Notes: generated by a model not told the origin, from the sequence alone. DNA of 8,086 bases from an uncultured Bacteroidota bacterium (GCA_903906615.1 CAIVKT010000337.1:1-8086); one strand, 5' to 3'. Positions 1 to 6,963 are shown, numbered from the stretch's first letter. Program-made: numbers and translations.

Positions 1-1589
1 ACCTCTTCGCGAATGCGGCGGATGAGCAGGTGGGCTGGGCTATCGTAGGGGAGCTGTATGGGCTGGCTGTCGCCGGGGAAGAAGATGGATTCCTCGCGCT
101 TGGCCAGGCCCACGAGGGCCATGCGGCCGGTAAGCCCCAGCTTCTCTATGCTTTCGAGTGCGGCGCCGAGCTGGCCCTTGCCACCGTCTATGATCACGAG
201 CTGGGGCAGGGGCTGGCCCTCATCGCTCAGGCGCTTGTAGCGGCGGTATACGACCTCGCTCATAGAGGCGAAGTCGTTGATGCCCTCCACCGTCTTGATG
301 TGAAAATGGCGGTACTCTTTATTGGCGGGCAGGCCATTGCGAAACAGCACCATGGCTGCCACAGGATAAGACCCCTGGAAGTTGGAGTTATCAAAACACT
401 CGATATGCGTGGGTATCTCCGATAGCTGCAGCGACTCCTGTAGCTCTTCCAGTACCTGCATACTGCGCTCTTTAGAGGTTTCGGTGAGCAACAGGGTCTC
501 TTTCTTGCGCATATCCTGCATAAAGATCCCGGCGTTCTTAAAGCTGAGGTCCAGCAGGTTCTTCTTATCGCCGGCCTTGGGTATAGTCACTTTTATATCG
601 GTGTCGGTAACGTCTATATCCATTGGTGCGATGACCTCGCGGGCTATGCTCTGGTGGCGCTCCCGCAGGGTATCAAGGGCGAGCGACAGCACATCGGCGT
701 CCTCATCGTCGTCGGTCTTTTTGTCTACCTGTATGGTATTGGCGTGTATGATGCTGCCGTTGTTGACCATCAGGTAGTTGACGTAGTAATGGTGCTCATC
801 GGTGAGCATACTGATAACGTCCACATTTTCCAGCCGCGGGTTCACGACCGTAGAACGGCTTTGGTACAGGAGCAAGGATTCTGTTTTCTTTTTAATGATC
901 TGCGCCTTTTCAAACTCCATGTTGGCGGCATAGGCCTGCATCTCGTCCTTCAGCTCCTTGATCACTGCGCCTATATTGCCTTTGAGCACATGGCGCACCT
1001 GCTGTAGGTTGTCGCGGTAATGCTCTTCGGTCTGGAAGCCCTCGCAGGGGCCTTTGCAGTTGCCGAGGTGATATTCCAGGCACACTTTGAATTTGCCCTT
1101 CTGTATGTTGGCCGGTGAGAGGTTGAGGTTGCAGGTACGCAGGGGAATGTTCTGGCGGATGAGCTCCATCAGTTCACGCACACGGCCAAGACCGGTAAAC
1201 GGGCCGAGGTATTCGGAGCCATCGCGGATGAGCCTGCGGGTGAAGAACACCCGTGGGAATGGTTCCTTTTTAATGACAATGTAAGGGTAAGATTTATCGT
1301 CCTTCAGCACTATGTTGAAGCGTGGCTGGTAGTGCTTGATGAGGGAGTTCTCCAGCAAGAAAGCATCATGCTCCGAGTCTGTAACCGTGAAGTCTATACC
1401 CGCAATGAGGGAGACGAGCTTGCGGGTCTTAAAGCTGTCGAGGTTTTTATTGAAGTAGGAAGTTACCCGTTTGCGCAGGTCTTTGGCCTTGCCCACATAC
1501 AGCAGCTCTTTATCATGCGCATAGTATTTGTAGCAGCCGGGCTGGTGCGGTATGGATTGTGATAGTTTGCTGAATTCTTCCTTCGTCAT
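1..1589 (-). CDS. uvrC: UvrABC excinuclease subunit C, C-terminus cut off by window edge
   Basis: UvrC makes both incisions flanking a DNA lesion after UvrA/UvrB damage recognition. I translated 529 codons from ATG at 1589 to the left edge. The N-terminal GIY-YIG nuclease (about residues 13-93) shows GCY (18-20), YVGKAKDLRKR (31-41), catalytic-type E80 in LLEN, and RFN (90-92). Four cysteines at 153, 170, 178 and 182 match the region that holds the [4Fe-4S] cluster in E. coli UvrC. A UVR (UvrB-binding) helix pair lies near 205-240. The second, RNase H-like nuclease shows DNSN with D400 and IDGGKGQ with D468, and ends at HLLIRRIREE. The catalytic His that follows in the family and the tandem helix-hairpin-helix domain are outside the window (full family members are about 600 residues). 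There is no Shine-Dalgarno sequence; the start is chosen by alignment of the GIY-YIG domain. It follows the lipoprotein gene by 40 bases on the same strand. Confidence 0.97.
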   Translation of the reverse strand, partial: MTKEEFSKLSQSIPHQPGCYKYYAHDKELLYVGKAKDLRKRVTSYFNKNLDSFKTRKLVSLIAGIDFTVTDSEHDAFLLENSLIKHYQPRFNIVLKDDKSYPYIVIKKEPFPRVFFTRRLIRDGSEYLGPFTGLGRVRELMELIRQNIPLRTCNLNLSPANIQKGKFKVCLEYHLGNCKGPCEGFQTEEHYRDNLQQVRHVLKGNIGAVIKELKDEMQAYAANMEFEKAQIIKKKTESLLLYQSRSTVVNPRLENVDVISMLTDEHHYYVNYLMVNNGSIIHANTIQVDKKTDDDEDADVLSLALDTLRERHQSIAREVIAPMDIDVTDTDIKVTIPKAGDKKNLLDLSFKNAGIFMQDMRKKETLLLTETSKERSMQVLEELQESLQLSEIPTHIECFDNSNFQGSYPVAAMVLFRNGLPANKEYRHFHIKTVEGINDFASMSEVVYRRYKRLSDEGQPLPQLVIIDGGKGQLGAALESIEKLGLTGRMALVGLAKREESIFFPGDSQPIQLPYDSPAHLLIRRIREE

Positions 1590-1629
1590 AACATATTCTT
1601 TTTCACAAATTCAGTGGAGTGGGTGGGTG

Positions 1630-2217
1630 CTATCGCATAAAGGTATATTCCGTAACGGTAAATTTCTTGCTGCCCAACATGGGCTTTTCATCATTTTGTA
1701 TCTGTATGGTCTTCATGGGTGAGTAGTAGAGTTTTTGCACGGTGGTATTCATAAAGGTCTTTTTGTAGGTTTCTACATATATGCCCTTCACTTTGCTGCT
1801 CACATCGTCTATGGTGATGAGCAGTTTTTGGGTAAAAAGGTCTTCGTCATTGGCCTGGTAAAAAAAGTTGTGCGTTTCATCTTCCCGGTCATCAAACTGA
1901 GTGAAGGTGTACTTGCCTATGAATTTGCGGTCGCTGATGTCGGCATCAAAGAAGGCTTTGAAAATAGGGGCCCAGCTGATGGTATCCGAGTTGGTCATGC
2001 TGCTATCGGGCTTGCCGTTATTTATCCGCACCGACTTAACGATGAGGAACGGCTCACCCGAAAAGGTGTTCCACTCATCGAGTGCAAACTGCTTGATAGA
2101 GAAGTAGTTGCCCTTAATGTCGTTAGTATCGACTGCTGCTTTTTCTTTCTTTTTGCAAGAAGCAACGGCCAGTAATACGAGCAACAACCCTGCGTAATAT
2201 CTAAAAGGTATCTTCAC
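1630..2217 (-). CDS. Predicted lipoprotein of unknown function upstream of uvrC
   Basis: This 195-residue protein has a clear lipoprotein signal: a basic n-region (K2, R6), a hydrophobic stretch (residues 9-19) and a lipobox ending AVASC with the lipidated cysteine at C21. After the cysteine come KKKEK and then a soluble domain of about 165 residues rich in alternating hydrophobic residues, probably beta-strands (for example FLIVKSVRI at 57-65 and KLLITIDD at 131-138). The cysteine is followed by lysines, not the acidic export signal known from some surface lipoproteins, so its side of the outer membrane cannot be inferred. The start codon is GTG; there is no in-frame ATG upstream of the signal peptide. 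I recognise no domain and propose no function. It ends 40 bases before uvrC with no visible terminator between, so co-transcription is likely but may be only positional. Confidence 0.85.
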   Translation of the reverse strand: MKIPFRYYAGLLLVLLAVASCKKKEKAAVDTNDIKGNYFSIKQFALDEWNTFSGEPFLIVKSVRINNGKPDSSMTNSDTISWAPIFKAFFDADISDRKFIGKYTFTQFDDREDETHNFFYQANDEDLFTQKLLITIDDVSSKVKGIYVETYKKTFMNTTVQKLYYSPMKTIQIQNDEKPMLGSKKFTVTEYTFMR

Positions 2218-2221
2218 GGGT

Positions 2222-2253
2222 TAAAATTAATAAAGTTGGGGGAATATGTACAA
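2222..2253 (-). promoter_or_regulatory. Candidate promoter for lipoprotein-uvrC
   Basis: Read on the minus strand, TTG at 2253-2251 is followed by 21 bases and then TAATTTTA at 2229-2222. This is one mismatch from the Bacteroidetes -7 consensus TAnnTTTG, with a spacer within the usual range. The element ends only 4 bases before the GTG start at 2217, so the transcript would be leaderless or nearly so. The call is weak because the terminal G is missing and the region is AT-rich. Confidence 0.35.
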
Positions 2254-2270
2254 TGTAGTATTTGAAAGTA

Positions 2271-2278
2271 TAAATTTG
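2271..2278 (+). promoter_or_regulatory. Candidate -7 element for the HigA-type gene
   Basis: TAAATTTG is a perfect match to the Bacteroidetes TAnnTTTG -7 motif and lies 16 bases before the ATG at 2295, giving a leader of roughly 12 bases. No good TTG -33 element is seen; the nearest candidate is ATG at 2246-2248, 22 bases upstream. Confidence 0.45.
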
Positions 2279-2294
2279 CCATAGATATTGTTGT

Positions 2295-2588
2295 ATGCCT
2301 GTAATAAATAATAAAGGAGAAGAAATATTTACAGATGTGTCGTTGCATCCCGGGGAAGTATTGGATATGGAGCTACAGGCGAGAGAGATAAAGAAAGCAT
2401 CATTTGCGTTGCAATTGGGTATAAAGCCCGGGCACCTAAGCGAGATATTGCACGGCAAGCGGCATGTTAGCGCTGCCATTGCTTTGCGGTTGGAAAAACT
2501 GCTGGATATACCTGCCGAATACTGGATGCGTGTGCAGGTTTATTACGACTTGTTTGTAGAAAGGAATAAGCAATCTGTAGCTGCATAA
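2295..2588 (+). CDS. higA: HigA-family XRE-type antitoxin/transcriptional regulator, solitary
   Basis: This 97-residue protein matches the HigA/VapI branch of helix-turn-helix regulators. HPGEVL at 18-23 is the family's N-terminal signature, the five-helix HTH domain spans about 25-72 (recognition region near KPGHLSEILHGKRHVS, 44-59), and PAEYWMRVQVYYDL at 73-86 is the usual C-terminal motif. In typical loci HigA neutralises the HigB mRNA interferase and represses its own operon, with higB just upstream. Here only 77 bases separate this gene from the divergent lipoprotein, and the next gene is a permease, so no toxin is adjacent. It may therefore act as a stand-alone regulator or be the remnant of a module. 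ATG at 2295 gives the normal family length. The symbol reflects family membership, not proven function. Confidence 0.88.
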   Translation: MPVINNKGEEIFTDVSLHPGEVLDMELQAREIKKASFALQLGIKPGHLSEILHGKRHVSAAIALRLEKLLDIPAEYWMRVQVYYDLFVERNKQSVAA

Positions 2589-2628
2589 TAAGGTTATTAT
2601 TTCTCAACAAATCCTCCTCACAGAATAC

Positions 2629-2636
2629 TATTTTTG
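2629..2636 (+). promoter_or_regulatory. Candidate -7 element for the amino-acid permease
   Basis: TATTTTTG matches TAnnTTTG perfectly and ends 8 bases before the permease ATG at 2645, predicting a leader of only a few bases. No TTG is present at the expected -33 spacing. It lies in the 56-base gap after the HigA-type gene, so the permease may have its own promoter. Confidence 0.45.
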
Positions 2637-2644
2637 ACCCTGCC

Positions 2645-4387
2645 ATGAGCCAAGACCTATTCCGTAAAAAGACGCTGGAGCACATCAACCATGAGGTTGC
2701 CGAGGGGCTTATTGATGGCCACGGCAGCAGTATGCGCAAGGTGCTTACCGTGCGCGACCTTACTTTTATGGGCATAGCGGCCATTGTAGGGGCGGGTATC
2801 TTCTCTACTATAGGCAAGGCCAGCTTTGATGGCGGGCCGGGCATTATCCTTTTATTTCTGTTTGTATCTGTGGCGTGCGGGTTCTCCGCTATCTGTTATG
2901 CCGAGTTTGCGAGCATGGTGCCGGTATCGGGCAGCGCGTACACTTATTCTTATGTGGCCTTTGGCGAAATAATCGCCTGGATCATAGGGTGGGACCTGCT
3001 GATGGAATACGCTATAGGCAATATAGCCGTAGCCATATCGTGGAGCGATTATTTCTGCTCATTGGTCAATAGTATACATATAGGCTCTTTTCGGCTGCAT
3101 ATACCCGAGTATCTCGCAACAGATTATTGGACGGCCAAAGATGGCGCTACTGCTGCCGCCAAACTGGCGTGGGCCAATGCGCCGCAGATAGGCAGCCTGC
3201 GGTTCATCTGCAACGTGCCTGCGTTTATGATCACTGCGCTCATAACCTGGGTCATCTACATTGGTATCAGGGAGTCCAGGCGGAGTACCAATATCATGGT
3301 TATACTGAAGATCGCCATTATACTGCTGGTGATGATAGCGGGCTGCTTTTATGTGAATACGGCCAACTGGACACCCTTTCTGCCCAATGGTATAGGCGGA
3401 GTGCTTACCGGCACATCGGCGGTGTTCTTCTCTTACATCGGGTTCGATGCCATATCCACCACAGCAGAGGAGTGCCAGAACCCGCAGCGCGACCTGCCGA
3501 AGGCTATGTTCTATTCGCTCATCATTTGTACGGTGGTGTATGTATTAGTTGCATTGGTGCTTACCGGTATGACGAGCTACACCCACCTGAATGTGGGCGA
3601 CCCATTGGCCTACGTATTCAGTACCATGAACAGTAAGTGGGCTAATTATATAGCCGGCATTATATCTATCAGCGCTGTTATTGCCACGGCCAGTGTGCTG
3701 CTGGTATTTCAGCTCGGGCAGCCGAGAATATGGATGAGCATGAGCCGCGATGGCCTGCTACCGCCTATATTTGCGCGTATACACCCTAAGTATAAAACGC
3801 CTTCGTTCTCTACCATTCTCACCGGTTTTGTGGTGGGTGTGCCTGCCTTGTTTATGAACCTAACGGTGGTGGTAGACCTTACGAGTGTGGGTACTTTGTT
3901 TGCTTTTGTATTGGTATGCGGGGGCATACTGAAACTGCAAAACGACCCCAACCGCCTGCAAAGCAAATTCAAAACACCGTATGTAAATGGTAAGTGGATA
4001 GTGTTGGTGATGTTTGTAGCCTCTATCGTATTGTTCCAGAAATACTATCCGGGGGGCTTTAGCGGCTACCTTAATTTTAATGATGCAAAAGGGCATGTGA
4101 CGTGGGAGGTGATCCACACCAAGGTGCCGTTCTTTTTGTTTGGCATTACCTTCCTGGTCACGACCATTCTTTCGTTCATTAAGAATTTTTCACTGATACC
4201 TGTACTGGGATTTTTGTGCTGTACCTATCTGCTGTCCGAATCAGGTACTACCAACTGGGAGCGGTTCCTGATATGGCTGGTGGTGGGACTTGTACTTTAT
4301 TTTGTGTATGGGTTTAAGCATAGCAAGCTAGCCGTTCGACAAGGTCTCGATGACAAGGAAGATGCTATTGATAGGTTGAAAGGTTAG
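2645..4387 (+). CDS. CAT-type amino-acid permease (APC superfamily)
   Basis: This 580-residue inner-membrane transporter probably carries amino acids with protons. TM1 holds the substrate-binding unwound motif GAGIFS (49-54) after a cytoplasmic N-terminus of about 40 residues. TM2 and its exit run 66-90, followed by FASMVPVSGSAYTYSY (88-103). TM6 and the following loop read FFSYIGFDAISTTAEECQNP (261-280), the strongly conserved APC/CAT signature, and PRIWMSMSRDGLLP (360-373) is the typical CAT-family loop. Hydrophobic segments suggest 12-14 helices, with the last pair (about 515-555) ending in a LYFVYGFKHSKL tail like CAT/YfnA proteins. The segment between TM3 and TM4 (about 140-185) is long and polar, presumably periplasmic. 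Substrate cannot be read from sequence; cationic or broad neutral amino acids are both possible. ATG at 2645 is the first start after the promoter-like element. It does not obviously share an operon with the MFS gene. Confidence 0.93.
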   Translation: MSQDLFRKKTLEHINHEVAEGLIDGHGSSMRKVLTVRDLTFMGIAAIVGAGIFSTIGKASFDGGPGIILLFLFVSVACGFSAICYAEFASMVPVSGSAYTYSYVAFGEIIAWIIGWDLLMEYAIGNIAVAISWSDYFCSLVNSIHIGSFRLHIPEYLATDYWTAKDGATAAAKLAWANAPQIGSLRFICNVPAFMITALITWVIYIGIRESRRSTNIMVILKIAIILLVMIAGCFYVNTANWTPFLPNGIGGVLTGTSAVFFSYIGFDAISTTAEECQNPQRDLPKAMFYSLIICTVVYVLVALVLTGMTSYTHLNVGDPLAYVFSTMNSKWANYIAGIISISAVIATASVLLVFQLGQPRIWMSMSRDGLLPPIFARIHPKYKTPSFSTILTGFVVGVPALFMNLTVVVDLTSVGTLFAFVLVCGGILKLQNDPNRLQSKFKTPYVNGKWIVLVMFVASIVLFQKYYPGGFSGYLNFNDAKGHVTWEVIHTKVPFFLFGITFLVTTILSFIKNFSLIPVLGFLCCTYLLSESGTTNWERFLIWLVVGLVLYFVYGFKHSKLAVRQGLDDKEDAIDRLKG

Positions 4388-4427
4388 GTTCGTTCGATAA
4401 ACTCAGGAAGATGTTGGTAGGCCAATG

Positions 4428-4444
4428 GGTTAATCAAGGTTAAT
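4428..4444 (+). repeat. Direct repeat GGTTAAT x2 upstream of the MFS gene
   Basis: GGTTAAT occurs at 4428-4434 and again at 4438-4444, a period of 10 bases, about one helical turn. The pair sits roughly 40-55 bases upstream of the predicted transcription start of the MFS gene, where an activator or repressor could bind. The repeat is visible; the regulatory role is inference. Confidence 0.35.
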
Positions 4445-4471
4445 GTGATCATGTACAAAAAAAGTATCTCT

Positions 4472-4479
4472 TACCTTTG
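4472..4479 (+). promoter_or_regulatory. Candidate -7 element for the MFS gene; decides its start
   Basis: TACCTTTG is a perfect TAnnTTTG match ending 3 bases before ATG at 4483. The in-frame TTG at 4477-4479 is the end of this element, so it is unlikely to be the start codon. The geometry predicts transcription starting at or next to the ATG, which would make the mRNA leaderless. Confidence 0.5.
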
Positions 4480-4482
4480 CGT

Positions 4483-5667
4483 ATGCCTTTAAAGAAAGCG
4501 GATATTGCCATTATGGCCTTTTGCACTGGCCTTATTGTTGCGAATCTTTACTATTGCCAGCCACTCATCGTTCTTATTGCCAAAGACTTTCATATAGATA
4601 CGAATGTTGCGGCCCGGCTCAATTATATAACGCAGGCGGGCTATGCAGCGGGGCTGTTGTTCATAGTACCCATCGGCGACCTGGTGGAGCGTAAGAAACA
4701 GATACTGATCATTAATAGTGCCGTAGTAGTGTCGCTTATAACGGCAGCAATAGCCCCATCTTTTTTTGTATTGGAGGTAGCCAGCTTTTGTATTGGCTTC
4801 ACTACCGTGGTGCCGCAGTTAATATTGCCACTTGCGGCCCACCTGGGCGAGCCTGAACGCAGGGGAAAGATCATAGGGTCCATTATGAGCGGGCTGCTGC
4901 TGGGTATCTTATTGTCGCGCACGGTGAGCGGGCTTATAGGCGCTGCCTGGGGGTGGCGGGCTGTATATGAATTGGCCGCCGTTGTATGCACATTATTGCT
5001 GGCGCTGATGGCCATACGGTTCCCCAAAAGCCAGCCCGACTTCAAAGGGACTTATGGCCAGTTGATACGGTCATTGGCATCGCTGTTGCCACAGCCTGTG
5101 CTACAGGAGGCTTGCATGATCAATGCGCTGGGCTTTGCGACTTTCGGGGCATTCTGGGCGACTATGGTATTGTATTTATCCGGTGCGCCTTTCCATTACA
5201 ACAGTGGGCAGATAAGACTGTTCGGGCTGGCGGGCGCTGCCGGTGCGCTTGCTGCGCCTATAGCAGGCCGCTCGGGAGATAAGGGAAATCCACGGAGCGC
5301 TATACTCATAGGCATAGTTATGATACTCACAGGATTTGTGCTGTTTTACTTTTTCAGCACATCGATTGCAGGGCTTATAGCCGGGATATTGTTGCTCGAT
5401 TTTGGATTGCAGGCCATACATATTTCCAACCAGACACGTGTATATGCGCTGATACCGGAAGCCCGCAACAGGCTGAATACTATTTACATGACCATCACCT
5501 TCACAGGTACTGCATTAGGTTCAGCGTTTGGTATATGGCTGTGGCACTTCGGAGGATGGCCTGCATTCTGCATCGGGGGTATGTCGCTGATGGTTGTTGC
5601 TTTGGCTATTTATGGTTTATATCACAGGCGGCTTACGGCCATATACCGGGCAAAGGTGGGGCTTTAA
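4483..5667 (+). CDS. Major facilitator superfamily transporter, exporter-like
   Basis: This 394-residue protein has about 12 hydrophobic helices in two halves, the usual MFS length. The TM2-TM3 loop carries a motif-A variant, PIGDLVERKK (63-72). After PERRGK (124-129), TM5 reads GSIMSGLLLGILLSRTVSGLIG (132-153), a glycine-rich stretch like motif C of drug/proton antiporters, followed by WGWRAVYELAA. The second half has GRSGDKGNPR (262-271) as a degenerate motif-A copy and NQTRVYALIPEARNRLN (316-332), which I associate with uncharacterised AraJ/YgaY-like MFS proteins. Substrate is unknown; efflux of a small molecule is the most likely role. I chose ATG 4483 over TTG 4477 because the TTG belongs to the promoter-like element. 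The final stop codon overlaps the stop of the convergent acidic-protein gene by 4 bases, leaving no room for an intrinsic terminator between them. Confidence 0.9.
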   Translation: MPLKKADIAIMAFCTGLIVANLYYCQPLIVLIAKDFHIDTNVAARLNYITQAGYAAGLLFIVPIGDLVERKKQILIINSAVVVSLITAAIAPSFFVLEVASFCIGFTTVVPQLILPLAAHLGEPERRGKIIGSIMSGLLLGILLSRTVSGLIGAAWGWRAVYELAAVVCTLLLALMAIRFPKSQPDFKGTYGQLIRSLASLLPQPVLQEACMINALGFATFGAFWATMVLYLSGAPFHYNSGQIRLFGLAGAAGALAAPIAGRSGDKGNPRSAILIGIVMILTGFVLFYFFSTSIAGLIAGILLLDFGLQAIHISNQTRVYALIPEARNRLNTIYMTITFTGTALGSAFGIWLWHFGGWPAFCIGGMSLMVVALAIYGLYHRRLTAIYRAKVGL

Positions 5668-6137
5668 TCTCCCTTACTTTCTTCCTGGCTTTCGTGGAGG
5701 TCTCCGCCGAGGCTATAGTAGTTGTTCTCTTCGTCTTCTTCGCCTATCAGCTCATCGGCATCATCGGCGCCGCTGCCGGGTACGTCCAGGTCTTGCCCGC
5801 TGAGGTCGTTGGTGATGCTGCCGGCTTCATTGAGCGGATCGCCATCTTCATCACTGCTATCCAGCGATGAGCGCATCAGGCTGGCACTGTCCGGTGTATC
5901 AATATTATGGTCGGCGGCATCCAGTATGGCCAGGTCTTCGGGGGTTACATCGGCATCAGTGTCTGATGTGGTGGTGGTAATGTCATCCTCGCCCGGCTCG
6001 TTGTTATCCGGGTTTACGGCATCATTCAGGTCATCACGCATTTGGCGGCCATTGTTGTTGCCTGATCTGGTTATATCATCCTGTGCAGGGTAGTGTGGAT
6101 AGCCCGGCAGGTTATCTTTCTTATTCTCGTTGCTCAT
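5664..6137 (-). CDS. Small, very acidic, probably disordered protein
   Basis: From ATG at 6137 this is 157 residues with 44 Asp/Glu and only 7 Lys/Arg, no Cys and no Trp, rich in Asn, Ser, Gly and Thr, and without a signal peptide or membrane segment. It is almost certainly largely unstructured and cytoplasmic. Three stretches look constrained: NLPGYPHYPAQDDI (9-22), VTPEDLAILDAA (64-75), and a C-terminal block SGQDLDVPGSG...GEEDEENNYYSLGGD (113-146). I recall similar blocks in unannotated Bacteroidetes proteins, so I consider it a real gene of an uncharacterised lineage family; that recollection needs a search. A GTG at 6170 would add 11 residues that look unlike the conserved start. It is the last gene of a possible three-gene minus-strand unit, 49 bases after the YdcF-like gene. 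Function unknown. Confidence 0.8.
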   Translation of the reverse strand: MSNENKKDNLPGYPHYPAQDDITRSGNNNGRQMRDDLNDAVNPDNNEPGEDDITTTTSDTDADVTPEDLAILDAADHNIDTPDSASLMRSSLDSSDEDGDPLNEAGSITNDLSGQDLDVPGSGADDADELIGEEDEENNYYSLGGDLHESQEESKGD

Positions 6138-6186
6138 GGTGCTTTGTTTGCTGTCAAGTAGACAAAACACATGCCATGGGGCGAGG

Positions 6187-6873
6187 TTATAATGGCCCTA
6201 CCTTGCCATCAGGGTGTTGGCCCCATTTGATGTCGCGGCCCATAGTGCCTTTCAACCTTTGCCAGAAACTTTCTTTTTCTGTAATGGAGGTGAAATTACC
6301 GGCTTTGGCGGGAGTGGGGTCTATCGAGGGGTTTAGCTGGCTGTATTGTGCAAGTGTGTCTGTCACAAACGGCAGCAGGTATATGGGGCTTTCAAACCGT
6401 TTGCGGGTAAAGCCCTTCAGCATTGCCGACTGAAACGGATCGGTGGCGAGGGCTATGGACTTGAAGCCTTGTTTTTGTGCCAGTAGGTAGGAGTAGTAGA
6501 CGTTCTCTGTGCTGTGCCGGGCCTGTGTTTCGTAAAAGATATGCGCCCGGGGGATGCCCAGTTTTTCGGCATATAGTCCCATAATAATTCCTTCGTAATA
6601 GGAACTGTAGACTGATGACCCTGAGTAGATGACATTTTTGGCGTAGCCATTTTTGTATAGCACATAAGACCACAGCACACGGGCTTTCATGATGGAGTCC
6701 CAATGGCCATTATTGAATGGTACCCCCGGTACTATGATGGCATCGAAAGGCTTGATGGCCGCTGCTGCCGCAAAACGTTTTGCAGGCCCTTTTTTAGGTG
6801 TTATACATCCTATGAGTTGTGCGGTGGTCATACACACAATAATAAACAATGAAATGCGGAAAGCTGGCCTCAA
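6187..6873 (-). CDS. YdcF/SanA-type (DUF218) lipoprotein
   Basis: This 228-residue protein has a lipoprotein signal (R2, R6, hydrophobic 8-21, lipobox LIGC with C23), placing it outside the inner membrane. The DUF218 fold follows: DAIIVPG (44-50) as first strand, a helix with R65, VIYSGSS (81-87), E94, the LGIPRAHIF strand (105-113), E115, then STEN (121-124) and the strand SIALATDPFQS (139-149). Family members include E. coli SanA, ElyC and YdcF, linked to envelope integrity and peptidoglycan or lipid-carrier steps, with no settled reaction. The family's usual His after the TS/TD motif is replaced by Gln here (Q148). A C-terminal extension with ESFWQRLKGTMG (201-212) is added. The start must be TTG at 6873: a stop lies 8 codons upstream and any later start would lose the signal peptide. 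Confidence 0.85.
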   Translation of the reverse strand: MRPAFRISLFIIVCMTTAQLIGCITPKKGPAKRFAAAAAIKPFDAIIVPGVPFNNGHWDSIMKARVLWSYVLYKNGYAKNVIYSGSSVYSSYYEGIIMGLYAEKLGIPRAHIFYETQARHSTENVYYSYLLAQKQGFKSIALATDPFQSAMLKGFTRKRFESPIYLLPFVTDTLAQYSQLNPSIDPTPAKAGNFTSITEKESFWQRLKGTMGRDIKWGQHPDGKVGPL

Positions 6874-6963
6874 ATGGTATAGTATACTGCTAAATTAACG
6901 ATTTTTATACCGGAAGATATTTCCTCGACTAAATGTACTGATAGCAGTCTTTAGCTCACCTGC

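Noticed and set aside
30..1562. Several plus-strand open frames of 60-131 codons across the uvrC region
   Set aside because: They lie antisense to a clearly conserved UvrC reading frame and show no domain, signal or low-complexity reason to be coding.
1735..2175. 146-codon plus-strand frame antisense to the lipoprotein gene
   Set aside because: The minus-strand frame has a convincing lipoprotein signal and hydrophobic pattern; the plus-strand translation has no recognisable features.
3127..3636. 169-codon frame inside the permease gene in another plus frame
   Set aside because: It lies wholly within the conserved APC coding frame, and the translation is rich in His, Arg, Tyr and Gln as expected for a shifted membrane-protein frame.
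5722..6093. 123-codon plus-strand frame rich in serine opposite the acidic protein
   Set aside because: Poly-Ser is the expected antisense reading of Asp/Glu-rich codons; the minus-strand frame has the conserved-looking blocks.
6886..6948. 7-bp inverted repeat ACTGCTA/TAGCAGT in the gap between the small membrane protein and the YdcF-like gene
   Set aside because: The arms are short and 49 bases apart, with no T-tract, so neither a terminator nor an operator is convincing.
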